Part shown: in pieces, positions 38,501-49,152 of the stretch
Layout of the letters: the number at the start of each line of letters is the position of its first letter
How positions within the stretch are numbered: the first letter of the stretch is position 1
From: Bolinopsis microptera
Taxonomy: Eukaryota; Ctenophora; Tentaculata; Lobata; Bolinopsidae
Length of the DNA: 64,000 nt
Direction of reading: 5' to 3'
Assembly (NCBI RefSeq): GCF_026151205.1
Contig: NC_087072.1
Span: 2,685,375 to 2,749,374 of the forward strand
Notes under the pieces: model-generated
Told to the model about the DNA's origin: nothing
What the model saw: the letters and a program-made list of their open reading frames with translations, nothing else
Databases searched by the model: none
Translations under genes and position numbers: made by a program

Positions 38501-41500
38501 AAATATCTAAATTTGAACATTACTTCATCCCCGTTGAGACAATGACTATGAAAAACACACAAAGGTTTCTTACCACTTGTGACTTTCAGTTCCGGTCTCA
38601 TCCTCATTTTTGATGTAAGCATCGTTGAACTTGTTGACACTGTAGTTGGTGAGATGAACATACCGGTTAGACAGTGACTTGCTCGAATGTGAGTATCTGA
38701 AATGTTAATGTAACAAATTCCACAAATGTTGTGGCTTACAAATAGGTTACACCCAAAGTGATGACACACGAATCAACAAAAAGGAGGTATATTATCCTGT
38801 ATATATTCTACACTTCTGCCCTGATAGATGCATTGATGATTTAATTTCGTAATGGTATATATTACAATATGAGATAGCATGAATGTAATGCCATAGTATA
38901 TCACTATTTATGTAACTTAATAAGGGAAGTATAACTGCGCAATGCTGCAGCTCATTTCGGTCAAAATTAGTGGCAGTATCGAGATAGCCCGACCACTGGT
39001 CCGCGGACCACTGTCTGCGGACCACTGTCCGCGGACCACTGTCTACCAGATCATATTACTGTATAATAACAGTATCCCCTGAATCAAGCAGGGTTCACAT
39101 GACCCTGTAGCATCTTCTGATGCCGGAGGTCTTGCTAACTCCTCTGCTCATGCTCCTCGTGTCCGCTCCAAATGTAACAACTGCGTTGTTATGAATGTCC
39201 ACCGAGAATCTTCAGTCCTCGATGGGATCCTACATTCTACTACAAAAAAGATAACAAAGCTTTGTCCTGAGCATCAACTCCCGGACTCCATTCCACCAAC
39301 TCCTCAAGACACGATAGATAGAGCTCTTTAGGAGGTTTTTCTGGAATAGGAAGTCTCGAGCATTCTCTAGGGAGGCGGTGGGTCCATTAATTTCGTCCAT
39401 TAGACAGAAGAGTACCATGTCAGGAATTGGAATAGTTGTTGTTGTTGATGATGGCAACTGATAATACTTCACCAAAAACGAACGACTTATATACCACATT
39501 TTAATCGTAATCATTTATTTCATTGAGCAATCAATATTATTCGTAACTAATTATTTCCGAGAGACCACATTTGAATCGTAATCAATAGTTTGATCCAGTA
39601 ATTTACTACGCTACAATTAATTATGCTAGTCGTAACTAATTGCATCCAAGATACCATACATACCATTCATATGATCTGGTAACCAATCAACTATTCACAA
39701 ACACCTGTTGCTTGATTCAGGGGATACTGTTATTATACAGTAATATGATCTGGTAGACAGTGGTCCGCAGACAGTGGTCCGCAGACAGTGGTCCGCGGAC
39801 CAGTGGTCGGGCTATCTCGATACTGCCAAATTAGTGAGAGTGGTTTCCAATTACTATTTGTTAATGACCCAATGCTCAGATCTACATTCGTCGTGGAACT
39901 AATCAAAATCCGCATCTTTGGATGTTCAAATATACAATCTCTGTAACAAATCTGTCTATTAACATCCTCCAAAATAATGATGATGTGATGCATTGATTTG
40001 TGGCCGTCAATCGTCAGTAACCAAACTGCCCATTTTATAAGCCAACTATTGGTTCTTTCTTATCTTCAATCTTATCTCAGAAACAATAGAAATGTATGCG
40101 GAGTGTACGTGACGACGAGAGCTGAGAAACACTAAAAGTAGTTCTGCAGATGTCGACGGAACTGCACCTCAACCGAGCCCTGAACTTACTTGGAACTGGC
40201 GAATCTAACAAGTCCGTTATCGTACATGTAAATACACAGCGGGTCGTAGGATGACACGTACACGTATATCCTCAGGTCGAACTTTCTGCCGTTTATAAGA
40301 TACGGACTGGCCAGATATCTCTGGATTATTATGTTTCGTTTCCTTGGTATCTGGTTCAGTTTGTGGATGACTTTGATACCAATACCACGTGCAGATGCAG
40401 GCTGAAAACAAGGTCTGTTAGAGTCGGGGAGTGTGTAGTGATAAAATATGACAAAATGTGAATCAAATACAGTAGCTGTCAGCTCTTGTATTTCAGCTCT
40501 TGTATTTCAGCTATTATATCGTTAGCTGATGCAATGTTCTAGATCCATCGACAATATTGCGTGGCTATAAGACAAACTGCTATAGAAGTTTTAAGGGTTA
40601 AAATAATGAAATGTACCGGCTTTAAGGGTTAAAATAGTGTTCAAATGTACCGGTTTTAAGGGTTAAAATAGTGAACTGTACCGGTTTTATGGGTTAAAAT
40701 AGTGAAATGTACCGGTTTAATAATCCACTTTTGTTTGTGTCCACTCTCGTCCCAGTATCGTTTAAAAGTCTTCCACTCACTCGGCAAACAGAAGGTGAGA
40801 GGGATAAAGTCATACTCCTGAGTAAACGTGATTACTAGGTTAGCTAGGACACAACTTCTAATTCTCAAATCGTTTTGTCAACTAGATATTAACGAGGTGT
40901 TTTACAGTTTACTATTACATGGTTAGAACTTTTATCTGATAATTAGGTTTTATAAAACCGAATTTGCCATGGAAATATTAGAGAATATTTAATTTACCAA
41001 CTGTTTACTGTGACTATTATAGTGCAGGTTTAACGAAATATTTGGTTGAGTGAAGTATAGTATAAGAGACGAATATTAAGCATCAGATACTCCTATCAAA
41101 TAACCTATCTTCTCTCAGTTAAACTGAGGTAAGGTAACAGTGCAATGCTCGCTGTGTTATTTGATATCCTAATGACGCGTACATTACGAGAGGCCGGGCC
41201 TCGCTACTCTCTACAGTTGTTGCATATAACTTGGTGGTTGCTTAGCAACGGCAAGTAGAACTCTAACACTTTTATCTTTTGAAATGTGTGAGATTTCGAG
41301 ACATGGAGAGATCCGTAAATTAGAAGTTTGTCAAGGGTGAATATTTGAATATATTTTGTCATGGTAACAACTTGCAAGACTAACAAATAGTAATTCATAC
41401 TGAGAGAAATATTAAATTGAAGGAATGTGTTTACCTTCTTGGAGTGTTTTATCTGAGCTTTGTTCAGGTTTTTCCAGAGTTTGTCTTTTCGACCAATCTC

Positions 41501-44500
41501 GAAAGTTCCAGGATAATGGTTGACTTTTTGATGAGGATGTATGTTTCTAAAAGCTGCTGCCTTCATATGCTTACCCCAATATCCAATCCACTCCCGTCGC
41601 TCTAGGATATCTTTTTTGTAATTCAGCCTCGGTTCAACAAATTTGTATGTCTAAACTGTCTATTGTAACAACCTCACGAGTCTTTACAAAGTCACGTGGC
41701 TATAATGAGTAGGAGAAGGAAGTTATATTTTTGGACAGAAGTCGTGTTTTTATTTCTCGGTTATCGTAAGTGTCAAATCTGTAAGCTTTGTGTCAAATCT
41801 CTAGCCTGTGTAGTGTGTACAGTCAAAATATGTAACGATGTTTTCTTAACAAGCCTAATATCAGCCAGTTAACTAAGACTCACTGGTTGAGGGCACAAAG
41901 CCAGTTCGAGCGATGACATTCTTTACAACATTAGGTGTTATTGTACTCATCTTCCATTTTAGCTGCTTTTGTAGCGCTCTTGGTAGCTTAGATACTGAGG
42001 ATGATCATAATTTATTTGAATACAAGTTAAACATAACAGTAACGATTACTATATTTGCAGTATTTACCCGGACATATTATATGACTATTATAATCTCAAC
42101 TTTAAATATAAGGCCTTGCCCTTAATGGCTCACATTTTTCTACCCAATGACCTTCTGCTCACTGATTTTGCACCCAAGAGGTTAAGTTATTAAGTTTAAC
42201 CCAAACCTAACCTTCCTTTATAATGTAAACTAATTGACATGGTATGCAGGACAATTGAATAAGTTAAATCACATATTCAACAACGTTTGTTAACAATACA
42301 AGCGGCACAAGTTAGCCACCCTCCCAGAGCAGCAGGGACAAAAGGAAATCGCGGCATGTACGAAACCGCGAAATTTCACATTTTCCGCGACAAATCGCGA
42401 TTTTTTACGTTTTTCGCGACAGATGGCGAAATTTCCCATTCTCCGCGACAAATCGCGATTTTTTCAGTCCTCCGCGAAAAATCGCGCATTTTCCTTTAAA
42501 TCTGAAGACCAAATTTGTGTATTTTCCTTTAAATCTGAGGACCAAGTTTGCGTACTTTCCATAAAATCTGCGGGCCAAATGTCACGTTTTCTACAAGTAT
42601 TAAGTATAATATGAAACTAATCACATTTACAGCCTTCCGTGAGTTCCGATTGTAGGTACATTTTCGATACGTACCTCTTAAGGCGGAGCTTCCGAGCTTC
42701 CGGAGCTTCCGAGCTCGTATTGCGAAGGGAAGGCCTTCCGAGATCGCATTACAAGGGGAGCCCTCGAGTCCAAAATCGTGTATCGAAGCGTATGTGTGAC
42801 CTTTGAAAAATTGAAAAAAATATTTTCGGCTCATAATGATCAGGGTAGCATGAAACATGAACAAAAGTAGTTTCCAGAAAAACTTTGAAAAATTTTGACT
42901 TAGAAAATTTTCTGTCCGAGTCATTCTCGATACGTACCTCTGAAGGCGGAGCACCCGCTTCCGAGCTCGTATTGCGATGGGGAGGCCTGCCTTCCGAGAT
43001 CGCATTACAAGGGGAGCCCTCGAGTCCAAAATCGTGTATCGAAGGGTATGTGTGAACTTTGAAAACCGAAAAAATATTTTCGGCTCAAAATGATCAGGGT
43101 AGCATGAAACATGAACAAAAGTAGTTTCCAGAAAAACTTTGAAAAATGTTGACTTAGAAAATTTTCTGTCCGAGTCATTCTCGATACGTACCTCTGAAGG
43201 CGGAGCTCCCGCTTCCGAGCTCGTATTGGCGTATTGCGAAGGGGAGGCCTGCCTTCCGAGATCGCATTACAAGGGGAGCCCTCGAGTCCAAAATCGTGTA
43301 TCGAAGGGTATGTGTGACCTTTAAAAACCGAAAAAAATATTTTCGGCTCATAATGATCAGGGTAGCATGAAACATGCTACAAAAGTAGTTTCCAGAAAAA
43401 CTTTGAAAAATTTTGACTTAGAAAATTTTCTGTCCGAGTCATTCTCGATACGTACCTCTGAAGGCGGAGCACCCGCTTCCGAGCTCGTATTGCGAAGGGG
43501 AGGTCTGCCTTCCGAGATCGTATATGGAAGTTGACCAGTAGACATATAAAACTTGACCAGACGACATAAAGTTGACCAGTAGACATATAAAACTTGACCA
43601 GACGACATAAAGTTGACCAAACGACATATAAAACTTGACCAAACGACATAAAGTTGACCAGACGACATAAAGTTGACCAGTAGACATAAAAAACTTGACC
43701 AAACGACATAAAGTTGACCAGAAGACATACAATGGATTAAGAAATCGAACAGTATGTTAAATCAGTGTTGTTATTGAATCGTCACTTGTCAGATATTTCG
43801 TCATCGTTATTCGCTTGGTATTGTATTCGCTTGTTATAATGGACCGCTTTGTCAAACGGCCTGCCGACAAACCGGCTGGACCTTCGTCTAGCAAACGCTC
43901 GAAACAGGCTAAACAGGGCAATGTAACAGCTTCCACGAGAGTGGCTGAATTTGGCAAATCATCGTTTTATGCTGACAATGGGAAGCTATTTTGTAGAGCA
44001 TGTAATCTCGTCGTAGACCACATAAGGAACAATCATGGGCTTCCCTCGGGATGTGGTTAGAACTTCTAGAAGGTTCGTGCAGGGGGCCGGGGTAAGGATG
44101 TCGTCCAGGTTGATGTAAGCTTCAAGGGGTAGAGGTTGGATACTAGATGGGGATACACTAGGTAGGGATATGGGAATTGGGTTGAAAAGTTCGTAGTATT
44201 CCATTGCTATAGTTGTGAAGTGTAGATGGTCGTTCATGATGATGTCTCCTGTCGTCTGTTGAAAGTTATACAGTATCGATAACGAGATATGTCATACAGT
44301 ACGTATGACATTGCAACATTTGAGATCATGTCAAAAGTTATGGCAGCTCTTGTTGTTATGGACCCCCATGACCCATCAGCCTGTATCAGATCATATGATG
44401 AGATCACATCCTCATGGGACATGAGCCGATCAAATAAAATAGCCAAAGAATATGTGAACTCTAACTAAGCACTGTAAATACATTATTTTTTGCCGCGAAT

Positions 44501-46685
44501 TCGCCGCGATTTTTCGATTTTTTGCCGCGAATATGCCGCGATTTTCGAAATTCCCGCCGCGAATTAGCCGCGAATTAGCCTAGTTTGGCTTGTCGCGGTG
44601 CCGCGATTTTTGGCCAAAATAACCGCGAAATCCTTTTGTCCCTGCAGAGCAGGGACAAAAGGAAATCGCGGCATGTACGGAATCGCGATTTTTCCCATTA
44701 TTTGCGACAAATTTTATGTATAGTTTAATGCATAGTCTGTTAAAAATCGCGGTATCGTGAATTTTGGCCAAAATAATCGCGAAATCCTTTTGTCCCTGTC
44801 CCAGAGCCACATAAGTCAACCACAGCCAGGGGTTTAGGAAATTACTACGTCATCCCTCCTCTTAACTCAAAATACAGCTACCATGGTTACTGGTGAGCGG
44901 TGAGTGGTGAGTGGTGAGCGGTGCCACCAAGCACGATCCAGCACTCCATGCCAGTTGAGACACAGTATGCCACCAGAAGGTGGCTGTATGTCAAACAGTG
45001 GCTAACCAGTGTAAACAGTGTAACTTAAAAACTAAGTTTTATATCTGAGTTCTCCTACCTTTCTCATGTTCTGCAGGGAAGTATAGGACAGGAGGACAGT
45101 GTTTAAAGTGGGACTGAGTGATAGGGAGGTGTGTGGAGATGTCAGCATCACTCCCTAGTCCGCTATCAGTGGTGGTTACACTCTCGCTCACTTCGTCCCT
45201 GGGGGTCAAGGTGTCGGTAATATAAACTTATGTTATCCTTACAGTTGAACATGAAACAGTTTATTTACTGGGGAAACAACTTGGCTTCATCCTGAAATTT
45301 CCTTCAGAAAAGAACACAATGTCCGGTCTTATGACGTGCATACTTATCATCACCAGGCACATTTTGCGAATTGTTTTGTGATCTTATTCAGTAGTTATTA
45401 AAACTAGATATAGAGTATAACTAAAGTTGAAGCTGTATTTTGAGCATGTATTTTGGTATGAACTCCTCAAATTACACACGAAGAGAGGAATCTTAAACTA
45501 AATCACTGCAAAATGGTAAACAAATAGTCGAATGAGAGAGAGAACTGACTGTTTAGCGTCTAGAGAAGTCCAGGAGAGAGACGAGTTACACTGGCTGACA
45601 ACAGCACTGTCGTCTCCATCTATATCTGATAACTCGTCAAACTCGTCATCTGAAGAATAGCGTGTTAGGGAAATTAGTTTAGAGACTCCTTAATTAATGT
45701 TAATGGTGCAGTTAATCATTAGTTATAACTCCTCTATTGGGAATTAAAATGAGATATAAAACTTGGGTTACATCATAAGATAATAGAATAACTGAAAATA
45801 CAAAAGGCTAAAAGACGGATCAGTAAATAAACATCATCAGGATAAACATCATGAGGATGTGAAGAGGAAGGATGCAGACCTTCCTTCTCAAGGTAACTAA
45901 TAATACTGCAGGCATCCACCGCACGCAGCTCACTGCCATGTAGGTTGCACTCAGGGCGCACAGTGACAATGCCACACTTGCAGCAGGCAGCATTACTCAT
46001 CAGCCTTGCTCTGGGGAGAGGAGGCAGTGGTGGGAGGTAAGGTAGACGGGAGGTCAGGGAGAGGGAGCCGGGCATGCTGTGCCGCAGCTTCACCCTCCGT
46101 ATCGCATAGAGCTCCGGCAGTTTTGGGGGTGACATTCATTCCTCAAATTCCCCTCACCATCATTAAACTGTGATTATCAGCCTTGCTCAGACCGCTAATG
46201 AGGTTTGTTTTGAAACAAAAGTTTTAATATTTTACTTATCTGGAGAATATAATCGTAAAATATGTGCATAGGACTGCATAATTATAATACTCAGTGTTTT
46301 AATATGTACTAAGATCCGAGATCACAAGTTAGATTTTCATGTAAAATGTTGTGGTCATGAAAGATGCAGTATTGCAATTTGCAAAGAATGAGAAAAGACC
46401 TGCTGCCGAGTCGAATGTGGTTGAACGAAGCTAAAGTAATACTGATGAAAATTGCCTTGACAATGGTTGTGGGTTGATGAAAGCTCTCAAAATCGATTGT
46501 GAAATTTCTATCGTGGTTTTTGATAAAAAATTAAAGATAACAGTTATAGTGCACGTGATGGTAAATAGTTTAACAAAAGATTAAAAAGAAAAATAAGTTC
46601 TACCTGGCCCCGGCTGAGGAGTACTAACTACAGAGACCGAGTTATACCGAATCTTATCCGAGAAATAGCCTTGCCCATACACTCC
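35515..46685 (-). CDS. TTLL4: TTLL4-like tubulin polyglutamylase, catalytic region (13 exons linked)
   Basis: Linked exons: 46604-46685, 46094-46141, 45550-45649, 45059-45198, 41884-41994, 41435-41601, 40713-40817, 40190-40401, 38574-38696, 37891-38107, 36464-36728, 36171-36310, 35515-35688. From 45649 on, phases agree and order matches TTLL4: PPVLYFPAE, LKWKMSTITPNVV, WIGYWGKHMK, FRNIHPHQKVNHYPGTFEIG, KQKWIIKP, SARGIGIKVI, FDLRIYVYVSSYDP, YVHLTNYSVNK, HELFGFDIFLD, KPWIIEVNISPSLH and TLTPDDIRVL. The ATP-grasp residues expected in EVNIS and the nucleotide-binding KP are present. The enzyme adds glutamate to tubulin (and other proteins), regulating microtubules and cilia; this is family knowledge. 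The two most 5' exons are tentative and no initiator ATG is defined. The last linked exon ends in phase 0; C-terminal exons are unresolved. Introns carry a composite hAT, a foldback element and several tandem arrays. Confidence 0.9.
36742..36951. repeat. (GTTAGA)n hexamer array next to a TTLL4 acceptor
   Basis: About 200 bp of gttaga with a few interruptions, starting about 12 bp upstream (gene sense) of the acceptor AG at 36729-36730. On the gene strand it reads ctctaa repeats, so every unit contains ctaac, close to the metazoan branch-point consensus. Confidence 0.9.
37746..37845. repeat. 17-bp tandem array next to a TTLL4 donor
   Basis: About six copies of tacatttggaacgtaca, the fifth and sixth with single changes (gatcgt, gggac). 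It lies about 45 bp into the intron after the donor at 37889-37890. Confidence 0.9.
38971..39828. mobile_element. Foldback DNA element in a TTLL4 intron, 6-bp TSD
   Basis: Terminal inverted repeats of about 120 bp: tggcagtatcgagatagccc at 38971 mirrored at 39828. The arms contain two to three tandem copies of a 14-bp unit (cggaccactgtctg) and continue through accagatcatattactg and cccctgaatcaagca with few differences. The flanks carry aattag on both sides (38965-38970 and 39829-39834), a likely 6-bp TSD. The central 600 bp has no transposase-like frame. The superfamily is not assigned. Confidence 0.85.
40612..40720 (-). repeat. Splice donor region tandemly reiterated four times
   Basis: Units of 31-34 bp with ccgg at 40616, 40650, 40681 and 40712. 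On the gene strand each reads aa-x-ccg|gtaca..t followed by attttaaccc, so the last codons of exon 40713-40817 (Lys-Pro) and its GT donor are copied three more times into the intron. Confidence 0.9.
42640..43520. repeat. Satellite of about 260 bp inside the hAT element, about 3.4 copies
   Basis: The landmark cgatacgtacctct occurs at 42665, 42928, 43182 and 43446 (periods 254-264). Each unit also holds ccgagatcgcattacaagg, aatcgtgtatcgaag and atgatcagggtagcatgaaac. Length differences come from small indels in the cttccgagct part. Open frames on the - strand through it reflect the repeat. Confidence 0.9.
43525..43735. repeat. Minisatellite (gttgaccagacgacataaa-type)
   Basis: About nine tandem copies of a 19-24-bp unit, alternating aagttgaccag and aacttgaccag followed by acgacata or tagacatata. 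It abuts the satellite of about 260 bp and precedes the transposase fragment. Confidence 0.85.
43839..44042 (+). pseudogene. hAT transposase N-terminal fragment (BED-like finger)
   Basis: From ATG 43839 the frame reads MDRFVKRPADKPAGPSS, then VAEFGKSSFYADNGKLFCRA, then CNLVVDHIRNNH. The CRACN pair of cysteines followed by VDH is the start of the BED/CGGBP-like DNA-binding finger of hAT transposases. Similarity stops after HIRNN, where the second metal-binding pair should follow, and the catalytic RNase H-like domain is absent. The remainder of the frame (ending 44060) is unrelated. Confidence 0.65.
44650..44798. mobile_element. 149-bp MITE sharing the hAT termini
   Basis: Starts cagggacaaaaggaaatcgcgg and ends cgcgaaatccttttgtccctg, the same termini as the larger element immediately to the left, from which it is separated by cagag. 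The interior is about 100 bp of AT-rich sequence with tcgcgattttt and aatcgcggtat. It is a typical deletion derivative. Its right end is followed by the outer TSD copy tcccagag. Confidence 0.85.
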
Positions 46686-46689
46686 CTGC

Positions 46690-49152
46690 AAAAGTCTGAT
46701 AGGGCTGGAAAGATCGGAAATCCATCACACCGAAACAAACCACTCAAAAAAAAGGAACACAAGTCAAGCGCGACTTCTAACAAACGTATCACAATCACAG
46801 ATATTTGAAAGTGGATGCTTGCTGAGGAGGAGGTGGCGGTGTTAAACAGTCTGACGAGTGAGGGCAGCTCGCTGAGTGGTGGGGGATCAAGTCACTCTGT
46901 GCTATGCAGCGTGCTACGTGCAATAATACTGCCTTCCCAGACTCGATACGAAGTATTGTGTTTAAAACAGAGGAGTAAATGAGCGCGATATGACTGCGGG
47001 TAAGCGTTTTGGAGGGAGGAGAGAAGATTTAACGTGACAAATTTGCACCATTCAATGGAATTTAAGAGTTGATATATTTAATATATATTATCATATTAAT
47101 TCCTTGCATTAGAATAAAGAGAGAAATCATATTTTTACGGTGATTTTGTCAAGCTGTTCCGACATAAATGATAAACAGTTCAATAGAATGATCAACAAAA
47201 CCGTTAAAAAACAAGGCTATGCTCAAATTACGATTTAAAACATGAGGACATTGTACCATTCTGTAATTAATTTTGAAAAGTTCTGAGCTACTTTCATTGA
47301 TGATAAGAAAATAACGGACCTTTCTGACACGTGACATCACTTAATTAATCTGATCTCAATTCACAAATAATACTTGTGTCAAGTGCCAAAACATATGCCA
47401 ATTGATTATTGAATAATTATCTTATCCATGATAAGATGTCAATATTGCGGGAACTCAGTTCAACAATCATAATGTATTAGATTAAATCATCCGTTCATTC
47501 GGTAGTGAACTCGGTACTTCAACATCAACAGGTGTTTTAAATCAAACAAAACTACTTAAAACTAAAATCGTGAAGAAAGGGCGATCAATCGTATCTTTCG
47601 GTAACACGAAACTATGAACTGCATTAAACATGGCAACATCGGCCCTAGCAACGGGCACCTGTGCAGGAGCTCAATTTGTGCGATATAGCGTTTTAAAGTA
47701 AAACCATTATTCAATAGTGAAGGTTGAAAGTTGATAGCGATGAAGAAATATTATGTGAAATACACAACAGTCCGGAGCAATCGAGCCAAGTTGGGATCAG
47801 AGAGCATGCTAGTAAACTCATAGCCCAAACGAGGTAGCATGAAGGGTAGTTAGGGAGACGAATAGGATATCATAAATTTGATGAGAAATCGCATTATAAA
47901 TACAATTACCGTGAAACTATGAGCACAGGAGAGAAAATGAATCGAGGACAAGGCTTCAGTATGAGCTGCATGAGAGGTAATCAAAAATGGAACATTTTTG
48001 GCTTGCATGAAATAACAATGAAAAGTTTCATAAGAAGACATGCATAACTTTAACTATGGATCATTGTAGTTAAATTGGTTTGAAGTACATTACAATAGAT
48101 TAAAACGGAGCCGCAAGGCAGTTTGATCTTAGAAACCACCGCTTAAAATCTAATCCTCTTCGGACAAGCAAAGAATTCACAAACAGCTGTAAAGAAGAAG
48201 TGATCCTGAAATGGAAGAATCACAGAGATTATCACGAAGCAAACAAACTTAACGAACATTATATACTGCACAGTGTTTGCACACTAAAAAATCGAAACTG
48301 AGACGGCTTGATAGCATATTGATAATAGACATTTTAGATTTTAAATAGAGTAAATTTCCAGTTGTAATGTTGTAGTAACAATATACGGCTTGACAAGCAT
48401 AAGCTGTATTGGATTTCTGCAGTGCCCATTGATCGCTTGCTGTCGCCAGAACGCCACTTCACATCAAAACATCATGGTTTGCCGGAGACATGAATCACGA
48501 ACATTCTTTTAAGATATAAAAGTCTCATGATACGTCACCACTCGATAAGTAAACATTAGTAAACAAGTTTAATCTAATTAAAAACTATCTACTATCATGT
48601 GCACTCTCTGTCTTGATACGGTCTTGTCAAGCACTTGTTATTGATAAGTGAGGTTGGAAGATGTAGAGCATGATCCTAACTTTATAACCGGCTGAGTGAC
48701 CCAGCCTACGTGTTTAGTAGACGTGTTCTCAAGTGTGTCTACTTAATATGTGATTGTGTGTGTACTTCCGTCATGGTTCAATTGTCACCTTCGATTGAAA
48801 TTTGACTTGTGGCAGTTGAACGTTCTCAGAGGGTTTATTGATTCAGATAAATTATAATGTTGGCTACTTTCTCGGATGCAATGGAAACCCTCCACTGCTG
48901 GTCAGATATTTAGGATATTAATCATGAAAATCTTCAGATTTATGTGACATTTTATGATATTGAAAAGGTTTGGTTTTTTACAAATTACTATTTGATACTA
49001 TGAACATGTTAGCCATAAAGACAAGCGGCTAAAGTGATTTAATAATCAAATGTTCAATGCTGTAAAGAGTCATTTAAATGCCAGTTCAAGGCCAACACCG
49101 AGAATAAGGTAGGTGCCATGAGGGCCAGGGTATCATGAGAATTCATATAGGC
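46690..49152. other. Between TTLL4-like gene and the 49-51 kb gene; no gene seen
   Basis: The beginning (46.7-46.95 kb) could hold 5' exon or UTR sequence of the TTLL4-like gene: a - strand frame reads SCPHSSDCLTPPPPPQQAS near 46800-46870, without a convincing donor. The rest is AT-rich with no supported exon and presumably includes the 3' UTR of the gene ending at 49153. Confidence 0.45.

Larger units (their letters stand above)
42333..44644. mobile_element. hAT-family element, internally rearranged, in a TTLL4 intron
   Basis: Begins cagggacaaaaggaaatcgcgg and ends ccgcgaaatccttttgtccctg (44644). Subterminal arrays of cgcgaaaaatcgcgatt-like motifs occur at both ends. The outer 8-bp duplication tcccagag (42322-42329 and 44799-44806) encloses this element together with the small MITE to its right; three bases (cag) separate the left TSD from the terminus. 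The interior contains a satellite of about 260 bp, a minisatellite of about 23 bp, and a plus-strand fragment of the transposase N-terminus. The CAGGG terminus, 8-bp TSD and BED-like finger all point to hAT. It cannot encode a whole transposase. Confidence 0.85.

Noticed and set aside
41642..41650. Upstream acceptor (AG at 41651-41652) for the TTLL4 WIGYWGKHMK exon
   Set aside because: It does not match the phase of the preceding exon 41884-41994; the acceptor before 41601 does, and restores the family spacing between the conserved Phe and Trp.
42529..43732. Several - strand frames of 60-166 codons in the hAT interior
   Set aside because: They follow the satellite of about 260 bp and the 23-bp minisatellite and repeat with them; not independent genes.
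45773..46135. 120-codon - strand frame overlapping the tentative TTLL4 5' exon
   Set aside because: Its only entry is an ATG preceded by an in-frame TGA, and the neighbouring frame with donor gtgaag joins the flanking exons in phase, so I prefer the short exon 46094-46141. Not certain.
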